A DNA stretch of 64,000 nt from Hoeflea marina (GCF_003182275.1 NZ_QGTR01000008.1:38482-102481); one strand, 5' to 3'; positions 25,503 to 34,736 are shown, numbered from the stretch's first letter. The notes: generated by a model not told the origin, from the letters alone. A program made the numbers and translations.

Positions 25503-26288
25503 TCAGCCGGACGTCCCGGCCCTGAGCGTGGCGATGCCGCGCTGGCGGCAGTCCTTGAGGATTGAGCGCGTGCTCGCCGCCACGTCCTGGGCGACGAACA
25601 GCTTTGCCCGTTCATCGTCGAGAAAGTCGGTGCCGAAATTCTTCGTCAGGTGCACCGACACGTAGGACTCGCCGTCGAAATCCTCGCGGCTGAAGTACCA
25701 CGACTGCTGGTAGCCGTTGATGTCCACATAGCGGCCGATCGCCCATTGCAGGTCGGCCTTCAGCGGCGCGAGCCGGTCATCGCCCTCGGCGGGAAAATAA
25801 TAGGAAATGGTGATCTCCCCGACATTTACCTGGCAGCGCAGCCGGATCGCCGCCTCGGTGGTCCTGATGAGGTAGGAGGCGGCGTTCTCCCCGGGATTGT
25901 GGCTCATGCTGATCTCGGTGGGTGAAGCGCGGATGGTCCGGGCGATATGCCGGAGGCCGAGATCGACCTCCTTCCAGGGGCGCATTCCGGCCCGCGGCAC
26001 ATCGATATAGGCCATCATCCGCGGCAGCGTGCGGCACAGAAAGCGGTCGGCCTTGAGCTGCAGTCCGATGGCGCCGACATCGCGCGCCGAAAAGAAGATC
26101 ACCAGGGCGACGACCAGCCCGGAGGCGGCGATCTGCGCCAGCGAGAGACCGAGCAGCATCCAGTCGGACCGGTCCTGGCCGAGATAGTACCAGACCACGG
26201 CGAGGGCGAAGACCAGCGTGATGCCGAGCACGGCGAGCGCGGTGATCCGCACCCAGAGCGGCGCATGCAGAAAATTGTTGCCGTCCAA
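25503..26288 (-). CDS. Unknown two-helix membrane protein with soluble C-terminal domain
   Basis: A 261-residue protein I do not recognise. Two hydrophobic helices lie near residues 12-35 and 45-70, followed by a soluble domain of about 190 residues rich in mixed charge. I choose the TTG at 26288 as start because GAGGAGG lies 5 bases before it and the sequence further upstream looks like repeat-derived nonsense. There is no signal peptide cleavage site. It stands alone, convergent with the oxidoreductase gene and separated from the hemolysin-III gene by repeats. Codon use looks normal for this genome. No function is proposed. Confidence 0.75.
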   Translation of the reverse strand: MDGNNFLHAPLWVRITALAVLGITLVFALAVVWYYLGQDRSDWMLLGLSLAQIAASGLVVALVIFFSARDVGAIGLQLKADRFLCRTLPRMMAYIDVPRAGMRPWKEVDLGLRHIARTIRASPTEISMSHNPGENAASYLIRTTEAAIRLRCQVNVGEITISYYFPAEGDDRLAPLKADLQWAIGRYVDINGYQQSWYFSREDFDGESYVSVHLTKNFGTDFLDDERAKLFVAQDVAASTRSILKDCRQRGIATLRAGTSG

Positions 26289-26481
26289 AATGACCTCCTC
26301 GTCTGGCGATGCGCCGGCTCGAGCCTGTCCGGACGAAGTCGATTCCCCTTCGTCGCGGGACAATGCGACAGGACCGACAATCCGGAGCGCTTGCGCGATT
26401 CCCCCGGAAAGCAGAACCGCTCTACCCCATCCGCGGCGCCCGGACCACCCTGCCCCTTCCCTCATCCTGAGGAGCGACCCT

Positions 26482-26532
26482 GAGCCTGTCGAAGGGGAGC
26501 CTGCCGAAGGGGAGCCTGCCGAAGGGGAGCCT
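26482..26532 (+). repeat. 15-bp tandem repeat, about 3.4 copies
   Basis: The unit is GAGCCTGCCGAAGGG; the first copy differs by one base and the fourth is cut after six bases. It lies in noncoding sequence next to other repeats. Confidence 0.9.
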
Positions 26533-26555
26533 AGAAGGGCGAGGGAAGGCCCGTT

Positions 26556-26642
26556 CGGCGGATGGCCATTGCGGCAGGTCCGGTGGCTTCACCCTCGCCC
26601 TTCGAGGGTGGCTCGCGCGGCCGCCTTAGGATGAGGGTGAAG
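26556..26642 (-). repeat. Interspersed repeat, family B (inverted copy)
   Basis: Its reverse complement begins CTTCACCCTCATCCTAAGG and continues with CCCTCGAAGGGCGAGGGTG. Close copies in the other orientation are at 62981-63063 and 63809-63891. Confidence 0.8.
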
Positions 26643-26667
26643 AAGTGGCGCGGATGCCCACGTCCGC

Positions 26668-26725
26668 CATCATACCGGGCTTGACCCGGCATCCAGCGGG
26701 CTCGCGTCCGCGAGCCGGGGGACCC
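26668..26725 (-). repeat. Interspersed palindromic repeat, family A (half copy)
   Basis: Contains ACCGGGCTTGACCCGGCAT followed by GGCTCGCGTCCGCGAGCC, the right half of the unit found complete at 52603-52755, 62812-62962, 63092-63240 and 63650-63797. Confidence 0.8.
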
Positions 26726-26738
26726 GTTGCGGAGGTGG

Positions 26739-26801
26739 GGGACAGTTTACGTCTGGCGCTGTGCCCGCTCGCCTGGTGCGGTGCCGAAAGTAAACTGTCC
26801 C
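26739..26801. repeat. 63-bp element with 12-bp perfect terminal inverted repeats
   Basis: GGGACAGTTTAC at 26739-26750 is the exact reverse complement of GTAAACTGTCCC at 26790-26801. Ends of this kind are known from IS-derived and REP/RAYT-associated elements. The 39-base interior has no coding capacity, so this would be a nonautonomous remnant. Confidence 0.7.
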
Positions 26802-26877
26802 GGGCATCCCGAATCCCGTGCGCCAAACACGACGGCGCAGCATCCCCTCCCCGCGCCGCCTCATCCGGCGCGGGCAG

Positions 26878-27513
26878 CTACAGCGAACCGGCCTCCATCA
26901 CCTGCAGCGCGATGGCCGCGAAGAAGCAGGCCGAGGCGGCGATGACGAAGCCGTGCCAGATGGCGGTGGAAAACCGCATCCGCTCGGCCGCATGGAAGAT
27001 CACGCCGACGGTGTAGAGCAGGCCGCCGGCGACGATCAGGCCGGTCGGCAGCTCCGACCAGGACGACCAGATCAGCACGACGCTCATCCAGCCCATGACC
27101 AGATACAGGGCGGGGCCGGCGCGGCCCGGCGTGCGCCAGAACGCCACCTTGAGCGTCATGCCGACGAGCGCCAGCGCCCAGACGATGCCGAGCACCACAT
27201 AGGCAAGCCCGCTGCCGACCATCACCACCAGCGGCGTGTAGGTGCCGGCGATCTTGAGATAGATCGCCGCATGATCGATCCGGCGCAGCACCGGCCGCAG
27301 GCCCTCCCAGGGCGCCAGGTGATAGACGGCCGAGGCCGAGAAGGTGGCAATCAGCGTCACCGCATAGATCGCCACCGCGGTGATCTCCCAGGGCGAGTCG
27401 AGCCGCGCCGACCACATCAGCATGAGCGCCGCCCCCGACAGGGCGCCGATGACGCCGATCACATGCATGCCGCCATCGGCGACCCGCTCTGATGGCGTGT
27501 GGACAGGGTACAT
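26878..27513 (-). CDS. Hemolysin III / PAQR-family membrane protein
   Basis: A 211-residue protein with seven predicted transmembrane helices. The family metal-site residues are visible: SASAVYHLAPWEG after helix 2 (the S...H), RRIDHAAIYLKIAGTYTP (the D-H), and a C-terminal FHAAERMRF plus IWHGFVIAAS (the H...H). Family members are inner-membrane proteins with an exposed zinc site; bacterial function is not settled and the hemolysin name is historical. The start is the ATG at 27513. Confidence 0.93.
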   Translation of the reverse strand: MYPVHTPSERVADGGMHVIGVIGALSGAALMLMWSARLDSPWEITAVAIYAVTLIATFSASAVYHLAPWEGLRPVLRRIDHAAIYLKIAGTYTPLVVMVGSGLAYVVLGIVWALALVGMTLKVAFWRTPGRAGPALYLVMGWMSVVLIWSSWSELPTGLIVAGGLLYTVGVIFHAAERMRFSTAIWHGFVIAASACFFAAIALQVMEAGSL

Positions 27514-27799
27514 TGCGACCTCCCGGTTTGGGTCGTTGTGGCGTCAAGCGGGACAGGCCGCAGTGGTGCAGGGAATATGGGGGCGGATTGCCGGGCCCGC
27601 CAGTGACACGCGGTCGCGGGCGGGGAAATGATGGAGGGAGGTGGGTGGCGGGGCTCGGGATGGGCGGTAATGCTGGTGACATTATGAGCAGGGAAAGGTG
27701 ATGAGCAAATCGTCCGAGCATTCTCAATTCGCTGCCGTGGATTTATCAAATCTTTAGACGGCAAGGATAATTTTTGCGGCGTCTTCAGAGGGTTAGCGT

Positions 27800-28675
27800 A
27801 TGCGTGCAGTTCAACAATTCACCTATCCGACTTTCATCGGCGTTTGCTCGATACTCGCAGCATTTGCCGACATTCTGCAAAATCAGGCAATTTTCTACAG
27901 TGTACTCGTGATCCTTGTCATGCTGGGGGGCCTCACAGCCCTTCTCTCCTGGAATGTTGTGGCAAGCAAAGTGCCGGAGAAGTGGCTGTCGGAAGACTTG
28001 CTTCGGAGTTATGGCGTCGATCCCTCAATCAAGAAGGCTCTTCTTCCGTTTTCCTGTTCCTGCCTGATTCTGGCGGCGGGGATTTATGCGTTTTCGGCAA
28101 TATCTGCAAAAGCCTCGGAAGACGGTGGGGAAGGCGCGCTGACCAGTGTATTCCCGATCCTTCAGGAGGTTCAGGTAACGATGGGACGCATCGAGCGGGA
28201 TGTCGCTGAAGTCAAACAGCAGTCCGCTGCAATAAAGCAGGATACAGGGCAACTGGTGGAGACGGTGGTCAAATGGATCAGTATTGACGTCAACCTTGGC
28301 AGCTATGAGCGAACCACGACCGCTGGTGAAAAACACCATTTCCAAAGAGGAATTTACGCCAATTTCTCAAACGAAACGGGCCAAATTTTCGAGGACGTAT
28401 CCTTCCTGGTCACCGATGGCAGCAGGGAACTCATTGCTGAAACCGTGAGAATATTGCCGCAGAACGGCTACAAGCATAATTCCCATGATGACGGCGAACC
28501 CTACGACAAAATCAGCGTGTGCTTGACTGCCAAGCGCCGGGGCCGTGATGAATGGGTGCAGGAATACCGCGTTTACAAAGCCAAACAGGCGCGGCTGACC
28601 GACGAACCGCAGTTTGAATTGATTGATGCTACCGGACAGAGGGTGCTGGAGCAGAAGCCGAGTTGCTCCATTTGA
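27800..28675 (+). CDS. Unknown membrane-anchored coiled-coil protein
   Basis: A 291-residue protein with no family I recognise. Hydrophobic helices lie at about 10-30, 34-52 and 78-98. Next comes a short coiled coil near 115-155 (TMGRIERDVAEVKQQSAAIK, then QDTGQLVETV). The remaining 130 residues form a beta-rich soluble domain ending in a PSCSI tail. The start is the ATG at 27800, after GAGGG. Its DNA is less GC-rich than neighbouring genes, which suggests transfer. The IKQDTGQLVE pattern resembles membrane-anchored spacer regions in bacterial conflict and signalling proteins, but that is only a resemblance. Confidence 0.75.
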   Translation: MRAVQQFTYPTFIGVCSILAAFADILQNQAIFYSVLVILVMLGGLTALLSWNVVASKVPEKWLSEDLLRSYGVDPSIKKALLPFSCSCLILAAGIYAFSAISAKASEDGGEGALTSVFPILQEVQVTMGRIERDVAEVKQQSAAIKQDTGQLVETVVKWISIDVNLGSYERTTTAGEKHHFQRGIYANFSNETGQIFEDVSFLVTDGSRELIAETVRILPQNGYKHNSHDDGEPYDKISVCLTAKRRGRDEWVQEYRVYKAKQARLTDEPQFELIDATGQRVLEQKPSCSI

Positions 28676-29030
28676 TGTCGCAACGCGTGTTGCTGCAGAG
28701 GACAGCTCGTGGGCAGAAAGAGCGCAGATCGCAGGGACCAGCCGGCACCGGCACCGAACATTTTCAAGTCCTGTCGTTGTGAACGAGAGACAACTGCGAG
28801 GCAGACCAGGACTGTCAGTTGTTTGTTTGTGGCCGGTCTGTTGAGCATCACGCCGCCGTGGTTCGGATGAAGCGCTCGCCGAAGATAACGTCGGGCTGGG
28901 CTTGAGCCATTGATCACTCGCGTGGCGGCATTTCCACTCTTTCTCTCCCCGTTTCAAGATCAGGTTTGTGGCGGCATCGCCGACATCCGGGCGTGTGCCG
29001 ACAAGGCCTCGGCTCCGCGGCCGCAAGCTC
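28676..29030. other. Noncoding gap between convergent genes
   Basis: 355 bases with no supported gene. It contains ATGAAGCGCTCGCC (28868-28881), which also occurs just after the ABC-3C ATPase gene (47302-47315). The short open frames here have no family features. Confidence 0.4.
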
Positions 29031-30020
29031 TCAATGATCACCCGCCAGCAGGCGCCTGGCTGTGGCCTCATCGGTGACGAGAGTGTTTGGCTTCACCGAT
29101 TTCAAGGTTGCCTGGATGATGTGCGTTTTCTCTATACCGCCGGAAATCAACACCTTGTTCGAAAGGCGCGACAGGCGATCGACGGAAACGGAGATGCAGC
29201 GCTCATTGACCGGGTGGGGAACCGGCTGTCCGTCCTTGTCAAGAAAGTTGTACAGGACATCCCCCACCGCCCCTGCCTCGATGAGAGACATGCGTTCGGC
29301 TTCCGAAACATGGCCGGTTCGGTAGGATGTTGTCAAAGTCGAGATTCCGCCGCAGGACAATAGAACGACATCGCAGGTTTCGGCCATGCCCATGATGTGG
29401 TCGAGGCCACAATGTTCAAGCAGAGCATGCTTGGTCTGGGGGGAATCGACGATCGCCGGCGCGGGGATCAGAAAGCCCTCTGCGTCAAACAGCTCAGCAA
29501 ACTGCCAGGCGAATTCTGCCGGATTGAAGCGGCGTGCCTGAGCGATCCCGCCAAGCAGCGACACCACCTTGGCGCCCTCGAGGCTGCGGCCCTCGACATA
29601 GGGGAGCATGGTGTGGAGCGTTCGCCCCCATCCGACGCCAATGGTTACGTTGTTGCGCATCAGACTCGAAATATATTCGCCTGCAGCCGCAGCGATGACC
29701 CGTGTCGGATCGCCGTCGTCATCAGGGAATGGCGCAACAATTGCCTTGGCCAGTCCAAACGCTTCCTCGAGCTGGATCTGGGCTTCGACCAAGGGTCCGA
29801 GTTTCGATTTGATCCTGATCACGACTTCGCCGCGTTTGCGGGCTTCTGACAGCAGCCGAGTGACCATGATGCGGTTGACCCCGAGCCGATCCGCCACGTC
29901 CGACTGGGTCAGGCCCTCAATATAGTAGAGCCACGCAGCCCGGACCCGCAATTGGCCTTGCGGATCGGTCACCGGTTTGCCGCGGCCGGCTGCTGCATTT
30001 GTCGGTGAGACTGATGACAT
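29031..30020 (-). CDS. SorC-family sugar-responsive transcriptional regulator
   Basis: A 329-residue regulator. The N-terminal helix-turn-helix at about 20-65 reads RAAWLYYIEGLTQSDVADRL, then GVNRIMVTRLLSEARKRGEV, the SorC/DeoR type. The rest is the NagB-like sugar-phosphate-binding domain, with GVGWGRTLHTML, GDVLYNFLDKDGQPVPHPVN and VLISGGIEKTHIIQATLKS. Family members bind phosphorylated sugars and usually repress a sugar operon. The ATG at 30020 is chosen; a GTG five codons earlier is possible. It is the last gene of the oxidoreductase-E1-E2 operon and probably controls both divergent operons. Confidence 0.92.
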   Translation of the reverse strand: MSSVSPTNAAAGRGKPVTDPQGQLRVRAAWLYYIEGLTQSDVADRLGVNRIMVTRLLSEARKRGEVVIRIKSKLGPLVEAQIQLEEAFGLAKAIVAPFPDDDGDPTRVIAAAAGEYISSLMRNNVTIGVGWGRTLHTMLPYVEGRSLEGAKVVSLLGGIAQARRFNPAEFAWQFAELFDAEGFLIPAPAIVDSPQTKHALLEHCGLDHIMGMAETCDVVLLSCGGISTLTTSYRTGHVSEAERMSLIEAGAVGDVLYNFLDKDGQPVPHPVNERCISVSVDRLSRLSNKVLISGGIEKTHIIQATLKSVKPNTLVTDEATARRLLAGDH

Positions 30021-30057
30021 GAAAAATTCCCGCACTGATAATCGTATTTCTCAGCCA

Positions 30058-31338
30058 TCATAGATGGGCGCGCAGGAGTTTTCCAACCTCGTCGGGAATT
30101 TCGAATTGCGGAATGTGCCCGACATTGTCGAACAGGTGCAGGCTGACCCGGCCCGGAGCCCTCAGCGCGTGCTGCCAGGGAATGATCCGGTCTTGCTTGC
30201 CCCAGACGATTCGCGTCGGCACCTCGATCCGGTCCAATGCGGATTTCAGGTCAAAAGCCTGCACGCCATCGGGAAAGACCGCATCCGCGAGAGCGCTTTG
30301 AGCACTGCGCAAGCCGGCATCGGCACGCGCGGACATTGCCGCGCGGACATATCCGTCCGAGATCAACCGCTCATTACAAACCATCAGCTTCAGCCAGGGC
30401 CCCAGGCTTTCGGGGCGCGTGGCGTTGCCGAGTCCGGCAAGCGCCGCACCATTGATATCGGGGCCAAGGCCGGCGGGAGCCAGAAGTGTCAGGGAGGACA
30501 CAGTTTTGGGCCGGGTGTCGGCGATGGCGAGGGCAACGGCGGCGCCAAGACTATGGCCAATCAGGTGCGCCGAGCCGAGATCGAGCTTGTCGAAGGCGCG
30601 CCGCACTTCACACACGAGATCGGCAAACCCGGATATGCGAAGCTTGGGAGACTTTCCGTGGGCCGGCAGTTCGATGCGTATGATGGGATGGTCGCCAAGG
30701 TGGCGTTCCAGAGGCCCCCAGGATTTTGCATCACTGGCAAAGCCATGAAGCAGGATGATCGGCGTTCCGGCCCCACCTATGCTCCGGGAGACTGCCAAGG
30801 GCCCGTTCTCTGCGGTGAAGCCCGCCGGTGCCGCACCCTTCGAAGGCGGAGGCTGGTGCAGCTCGCCACGCACATCCTCGGCCTGAACCCGGCCGCGAGG
30901 TCCACTGCCCGCAATTTCACCGATGTCGAGCCCGGCCTTGGCGGCCAGATGGCGGGCCAATGGCGTGGCGCGGGTTTTCGCGTGCGGCTCCGGCGCAGGA
31001 ACTGTCTCTGCTGCCCGCTCGGATGCAGGTCCCGGCCCCGCTTCGGCTGCCGTGCCGGCGGCCGACCGTGCCGCAGCTTCGGGCGGGGCGCCGACATCCT
31101 CGCCCTCGGCATAGATCCAGGCCACCGGCTGACCGATTGGTACATCGGTGCCTTCGGCAACCCGATGATGCAGATATCCGCTCGCGGCGGCTTCGACCTC
31201 CATGGCAGCCTTGTCCGTCTCGATATCGAAGAGCGGATCACCCTGGCCAACCCTGTCGCCCGCCGCGACATGCCAAACGGTGATCTTGCCGCTGGCCATA
31301 TCCATGTCGACTTTGGGCATGATGACTTCAACAGGCAT
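30058..31338 (-). CDS. Acetoin dehydrogenase-type E2 (lipoyl / E1-binding / alpha-beta hydrolase)
   Basis: A 426-residue AcoC-like component. A lipoyl domain covers residues 1-78, with the lipoyl lysine in FDIETDKAAMEVEA near 43. An Ala/Pro linker follows, then a peripheral-subunit-binding domain near 125-160 (ATPLARHLAAKAGLDIGEIA). An alpha/beta-hydrolase domain fills the rest, with nucleophile motif LIGHSLGAA. The normal E2 catalytic domain with its DHRxxDG motif is absent, as in acetoin dehydrogenase AcoC. Start and the E1-beta stop share one base (TGATG), so translation is coupled. No E3 dihydrolipoyl dehydrogenase gene is in the window. The substrate may be a sugar-derived 2-keto compound and not acetoin. 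Confidence 0.9.
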   Translation of the reverse strand: MPVEVIMPKVDMDMASGKITVWHVAAGDRVGQGDPLFDIETDKAAMEVEAAASGYLHHRVAEGTDVPIGQPVAWIYAEGEDVGAPPEAAARSAAGTAAEAGPGPASERAAETVPAPEPHAKTRATPLARHLAAKAGLDIGEIAGSGPRGRVQAEDVRGELHQPPPSKGAAPAGFTAENGPLAVSRSIGGAGTPIILLHGFASDAKSWGPLERHLGDHPIIRIELPAHGKSPKLRISGFADLVCEVRRAFDKLDLGSAHLIGHSLGAAVALAIADTRPKTVSSLTLLAPAGLGPDINGAALAGLGNATRPESLGPWLKLMVCNERLISDGYVRAAMSARADAGLRSAQSALADAVFPDGVQAFDLKSALDRIEVPTRIVWGKQDRIIPWQHALRAPGRVSLHLFDNVGHIPQFEIPDEVGKLLRAHL

Positions 31339-32348
31339 CAGACACGGCCTTTTGCGATGTTGCGAGCGGCTTCCAGAATGTCAGGCACCTGCGGCACCAC
31401 AGCCTTCTCCAGCTCGGGATTGTAGGGAATTGGGCTTTCCGCCCCGCCCAGACGAAGGATGGGCGCCTCGAGGAAATCGAAGGCGTCGCTCTCGGCAACC
31501 ATGGCCGATATTTCTGCGCCCACACCCAAAGTCTTGACGCCCTCATAGACGCAGATCAATTTTCCGGTTTTGCGCACGGACGCCAGAATTGTCTCGCGGT
31601 CCATCGGCCGCACGGTGCGAAGATCGATCACTTCGACATCAATGCCCTCGCCGGCGAGCGTTTCCGCCGCGGCCAATGCCTTGTGCACCATCAAGGACGT
31701 GGCAACGATGGAGACATCGGTGCCAGGCCGGCGGATCGCGGCCTTGCCGATCGGCGTTGTATAGTAACCCTCGGGAACATGGCCCTTCATCTTGTAGAGG
31801 ATCTTGTGCTCGAAGATCATCACCGGATCGGGGTCCTCCAGGGCCGCCAGCAGCATGCCCTTGGCATCTTCCGGCGTCGACGGCTGAATGACCTTGAGGC
31901 CGGGAACATGACCAAACCACGCCTCAAGGCTTTGCGAATGCTGCGCAGCGGCCCCGGTTCCCGATCCGGCAGGAAACCGCATCACCAGCGGAACCGAAAC
32001 GGCGCCGCCAAGCATGTAGCGGATCTTGGCCGCCTGATTGACGATCTGCTCCATCGCCAGGGCGGCGAAATCCGAGAACTGAAATTCGAAGATCGGCCTC
32101 AGCCCAGTCAGGGCAGCCCCGACGGCCACGCCGGCGCCGCCAAGCTCGGAGATCGGCGTGTCCATTACCCGGTCCGTGCCGTATTTCTCGACCAGATTGC
32201 CGGTCACCTGGAAGGCACCGCCATATACCCCGATGTCTTCGCCCATCAGAATTACGCGCTCGTCGCGCCCAAGAGCGATGTCCATCGCCTCGCGGATAGC
32301 CTCCGCGTAGGAGAGTTCCCGCAGTTCCTCTCTGCTGTCAGCGCTCAT
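31338..32348 (-). CDS. 2-oxoacid/acetoin dehydrogenase E1 beta subunit
   Basis: A 336-residue thiamine-diphosphate enzyme subunit. The family motifs are [19 protein letters not shown] near residue 32, [16 protein letters not shown], and [20 protein letters not shown] near 120. The C-terminal transketolase domain ends with [12 protein letters not shown]. The start is the ATG at 32348, which overlaps the E1-alpha stop by 4 bases. It should form an alpha2beta2 heterotetramer with the upstream gene product and hand its acyl group to the lipoyl domain of the E2. Confidence 0.93.
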   Translation of the reverse strand: MSADSREELRELSYAEAIREAMDIALGRDERVILMGEDIGVYGGAFQVTGNLVEKYGTDRVMDTPISELGGAGVAVGAALTGLRPIFEFQFSDFAALAMEQIVNQAAKIRYMLGGAVSVPLVMRFPAGSGTGAAAQHSQSLEAWFGHVPGLKVIQPSTPEDAKGMLLAALEDPDPVMIFEHKILYKMKGHVPEGYYTTPIGKAAIRRPGTDVSIVATSLMVHKALAAAETLAGEGIDVEVIDLRTVRPMDRETILASVRKTGKLICVYEGVKTLGVGAEISAMVAESDAFDFLEAPILRLGGAESPIPYNPELEKAVVPQVPDILEAARNIAKGRV

Positions 32349-33349
32349 GCCGCGGTCCCTTCGTTGTAGACGAAACGGATGGCATCCTCGATTTCCGGCG
32401 CCGGACTTGCTGCCGCGAACTCGATCGCGTCCTTGATCACTTGCGTGGTTTCGGCCTGCAGCGTCTCGACCTCGGCTTCCGAGATGACCTTGTGGGAGAG
32501 AAGCAATTCGGTCATTTGCAGGATCGGATCGCGTTCCATCCAGTCGCTGATTTCCTCCTTGGTGCGGTAGCGATTGCGGTCGGACTTGGAATGTCCCCGC
32601 CACCGATAGGTCAGGTTTTCGACAAGACTCGGACCGTTGCCGGCCCGTGCATGAGTCACGGCGGTGTCGACGGCTTCACTCACGGCAGAGAAGTCATTGC
32701 CGTCGACCGTCACGCCCGGCATGGAATAGGCAGCCGCTCGCTCGGCTATGTTCTTGACCGCCGTCGATCTTTCCGTGGAGGTCGACATGCCGTATTTGTT
32801 GTTCTCGCAGACAAAGACCACCGGAAGCTTCCAGACCGCAGCCATGTTCAACGCTTCATGGAAAGCCCCCTCATTGTTGGCGCCGTCGCCAAAGAAACAG
32901 ATCGTCACTGCTCCCGTCCCCAGGCGTTTGGCCGACAGAGCTGCGCCCACGGCGATCGGAAGACCCCCGCCGACAATGCCGTTGGCGCCGAGATTGCCCT
33001 TCGCCACGTCGGCGATGTGCATCGAGCCGCCCCGCCCCCGGCAATAGCCGGTATCCTTGCCAAAGAACTCGGCGAACATCTTTCCAAGATCGGCATTCTT
33101 GGCAATGCAGTGGCCATGGCCGCGGTGGGTCGAGGTGATCTTGTCCTCATCGCTCAGCGACATGCACGATCCGACCGCGGAGGCTTCCTGCCCGATCGAC
33201 AGATGCATGGTTCCGTGGATCAGACCGCGGGTATAGCAGTCTTCCGCGCCCTCCTCGAATTTGCGGATCAGGATCATCTTGCGCAACGCGGCTTTCAGGG
33301 CCTCCGGGCTGTAGGCACGGATGGCATAGGGGATGTTGACTTCAGACAT
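32345..33349 (-). CDS. 2-oxoacid/acetoin dehydrogenase E1 alpha subunit
   Basis: A 334-residue subunit that binds thiamine diphosphate. The TPP motif is [19 protein letters not shown] near residue 165, and the HRGHGH loop and GRGGSMH segment are at their usual positions. The phosphorylation-loop region reads [17 protein letters not shown]. The start is taken as the ATG at 33349, overlapping the oxidoreductase gene by 8 bases; an ATG six codons earlier is possible. Acetoin dehydrogenase E1 and E1 of other small 2-oxoacid complexes cannot be told apart by motif alone. Confidence 0.92.
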   Translation of the reverse strand: MSEVNIPYAIRAYSPEALKAALRKMILIRKFEEGAEDCYTRGLIHGTMHLSIGQEASAVGSCMSLSDEDKITSTHRGHGHCIAKNADLGKMFAEFFGKDTGYCRGRGGSMHIADVAKGNLGANGIVGGGLPIAVGAALSAKRLGTGAVTICFFGDGANNEGAFHEALNMAAVWKLPVVFVCENNKYGMSTSTERSTAVKNIAERAAAYSMPGVTVDGNDFSAVSEAVDTAVTHARAGNGPSLVENLTYRWRGHSKSDRNRYRTKEEISDWMERDPILQMTELLLSHKVISEAEVETLQAETTQVIKDAIEFAAASPAPEIEDAIRFVYNEGTAA

Positions 33350-34673
33350 TGGCCGCGACTTTTCCATAGAGCATCTCATCCTGGCGGCGGCGGAGCTCGA
33401 CAATCTTTGCGTTTGGCAGGGTTACGTTAAGAGCCGTGATCAATTCACCCTTGCGGATCGGCGCAATCACCGTTGCGCCGGTCAGAAGTCCGGCCGGGTG
33501 CGCGAGCGCCGCCCGCGCGCGGGAAACTTCCATCGCCCATGCGCGATAGGTGTATTCGCCGATCTGATCGAGCCTTTCGCCCGGCTTGAGATCGCGCTTG
33601 GCCACTGCCGCCACCTCGGCGACAGGCCTGTCGAGTGGAACCATGTCGGCCTTGCCGTAAAGCACGGCGCGGGCGCAGGTCAGCGGCACTTCCAGCGAGG
33701 TCAGATGATAGGGACGTATGAATTCGAAATAGGGCCCATCGCCCATCTTCAGGTCGGTCAGGCGCTCGCGGATGCGCGGGTGCTCCGCTTCGATAATGAC
33801 GAACACACCGGGAGAAACGCCTTTGCCGATCGAATAGTCGACCCGGCCGACCCCTTTCAGCAGCCCGCCGTCCTTTTCAGGGATCAGCATCTTGGCCAGA
33901 TCTTTCGGACCCGCGGCAGGGCCATGCATGCCATCGCAATCCGGTATCAGGCCGGTGGCGTTGGCGATGGCGGACATTTCCACCATGGTCTTCGAACCGT
34001 CGACGAACTCGACCAGCAGGCGCGGATTCATATGGCGCTGCAGGGCTTCGGCCTCATAGGCATCAGGGGTCGCATCGATGTTGAGCGGGTTGTTCTTGCC
34101 CTTCCCGGCGCAGATGATCTTGTGACCCATGGCCGAAACGAATTCGATCAACTCCATGCAGGACGACGGCTCGTCGCCGGCACCCAGGCTGTAAACCACT
34201 CCCAGCCGCTCTGCCTCGCGCCGTAGATAGGATCCGATGGTGACATCGGCCTCAACATTCATCATCACCAGATGCTTGCCGTGCTCCATGGCGCGCAAGC
34301 CGATTTCGGCGCCAACCGCCGGTACGCCGGTCGCGTCGATGACGACGTCGATCAGGCCCGACTGCAAGATTGCCTCGGCGTTGTCGGCGATCGCGATCTT
34401 GCCGCTCTCGATTGCCGCATTCAGAGCGTCGGCCGTGTTTGCGTCCTGGCTGTACCCTTCCGCTCGTCGTGCAATCGCCACCGCCCGGTGCGCCGCCGCG
34501 GGATTGATCTCAGCAATTGCCGCAACGTCGACCCCGTCCATCATGGATGCACGCGTGACGATATCGGTTCCCATTTCGCCTGAACCAATCAGGCCAATTC
34601 GCACAGGCTTGCCGCTGCTTGCCCGCACCGCGAGATCCCTGGCCAGTCCCGTCAGTGCTATGTTTGACCCCAT
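33342..34673 (-). CDS. DXR-II (DRL)-like NAD(P)-dependent oxidoreductase with SAF domain
   Basis: A 443-residue oxidoreductase of the homoserine-dehydrogenase-like group. A Rossmann start RIGLIGSGEMGTDIV lies near residue 27. Family-defining segments follow: NVEADVTIGSYLRREAE, YSLGAGDEPSSCMELIEF, AGKGKNNPLN, VEFVDGSKTMVEM and DYSIGKGVSPGVFV. A SAF-like C-terminal domain is last. These match the DXR-like family first described in Brucella as an alternative 1-deoxyxylulose-5-phosphate reductoisomerase. Many relatives are paralogs with other roles. Because it heads an operon with E1, E2 and a SorC regulator, next to a sugar importer, a catabolic role is more likely here. The start is the ATG at 34673 behind GGAAGG. 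Confidence 0.8.
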   Translation of the reverse strand: MGSNIALTGLARDLAVRASSGKPVRIGLIGSGEMGTDIVTRASMMDGVDVAAIAEINPAAAHRAVAIARRAEGYSQDANTADALNAAIESGKIAIADNAEAILQSGLIDVVIDATGVPAVGAEIGLRAMEHGKHLVMMNVEADVTIGSYLRREAERLGVVYSLGAGDEPSSCMELIEFVSAMGHKIICAGKGKNNPLNIDATPDAYEAEALQRHMNPRLLVEFVDGSKTMVEMSAIANATGLIPDCDGMHGPAAGPKDLAKMLIPEKDGGLLKGVGRVDYSIGKGVSPGVFVIIEAEHPRIRERLTDLKMGDGPYFEFIRPYHLTSLEVPLTCARAVLYGKADMVPLDRPVAEVAAVAKRDLKPGERLDQIGEYTYRAWAMEVSRARAALAHPAGLLTGATVIAPIRKGELITALNVTLPNAKIVELRRRQDEMLYGKVAANV

Positions 34674-34707
34674 TTCATTCACCTTCCGCTGTGCAATTGC
34701 TGCGCGG

Positions 34708-34736
34708 AGCATCGTGAACTTTCGTTCAAGTGTCAA
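34708..34736 (-). promoter_or_regulatory. Promoter of the DRL-E1-E2-SorC operon
   Basis: On the minus strand, TTGACA (complement of 34731-34736), a 17-base spacer, then GATGCT (complement of 34708-34713). The spacer is almost entirely taken up by the palindrome at 34715-34728. Confidence 0.55.
34715..34728. promoter_or_regulatory. Candidate SorC operator inside the promoter spacer
   Basis: TGAACTTTCGTTCA is a perfect palindrome with 5-base arms TGAAC/GTTCA. Lying between -35 and -10, it is placed for direct repression. A related copy is at 34805-34820. Confidence 0.5.

Larger units (their letters stand above)
26289..26877. other. Intergenic repeat mosaic
   Basis: This 589-base gap has no gene I can support. 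It contains the 15-bp tandem repeat (26482-26532), an inverted copy of an interspersed repeat (26556-26642), half of the 150-base palindromic repeat (26668-26725) and a short element with 12-base inverted ends (26739-26801). Confidence 0.75.

Noticed and set aside
28367..29071. Minus-strand 234-codon frame
   Set aside because: Overlaps the 3' part of the membrane/coiled-coil gene and noncoding DNA, and shows no hydrophobic or domain pattern.
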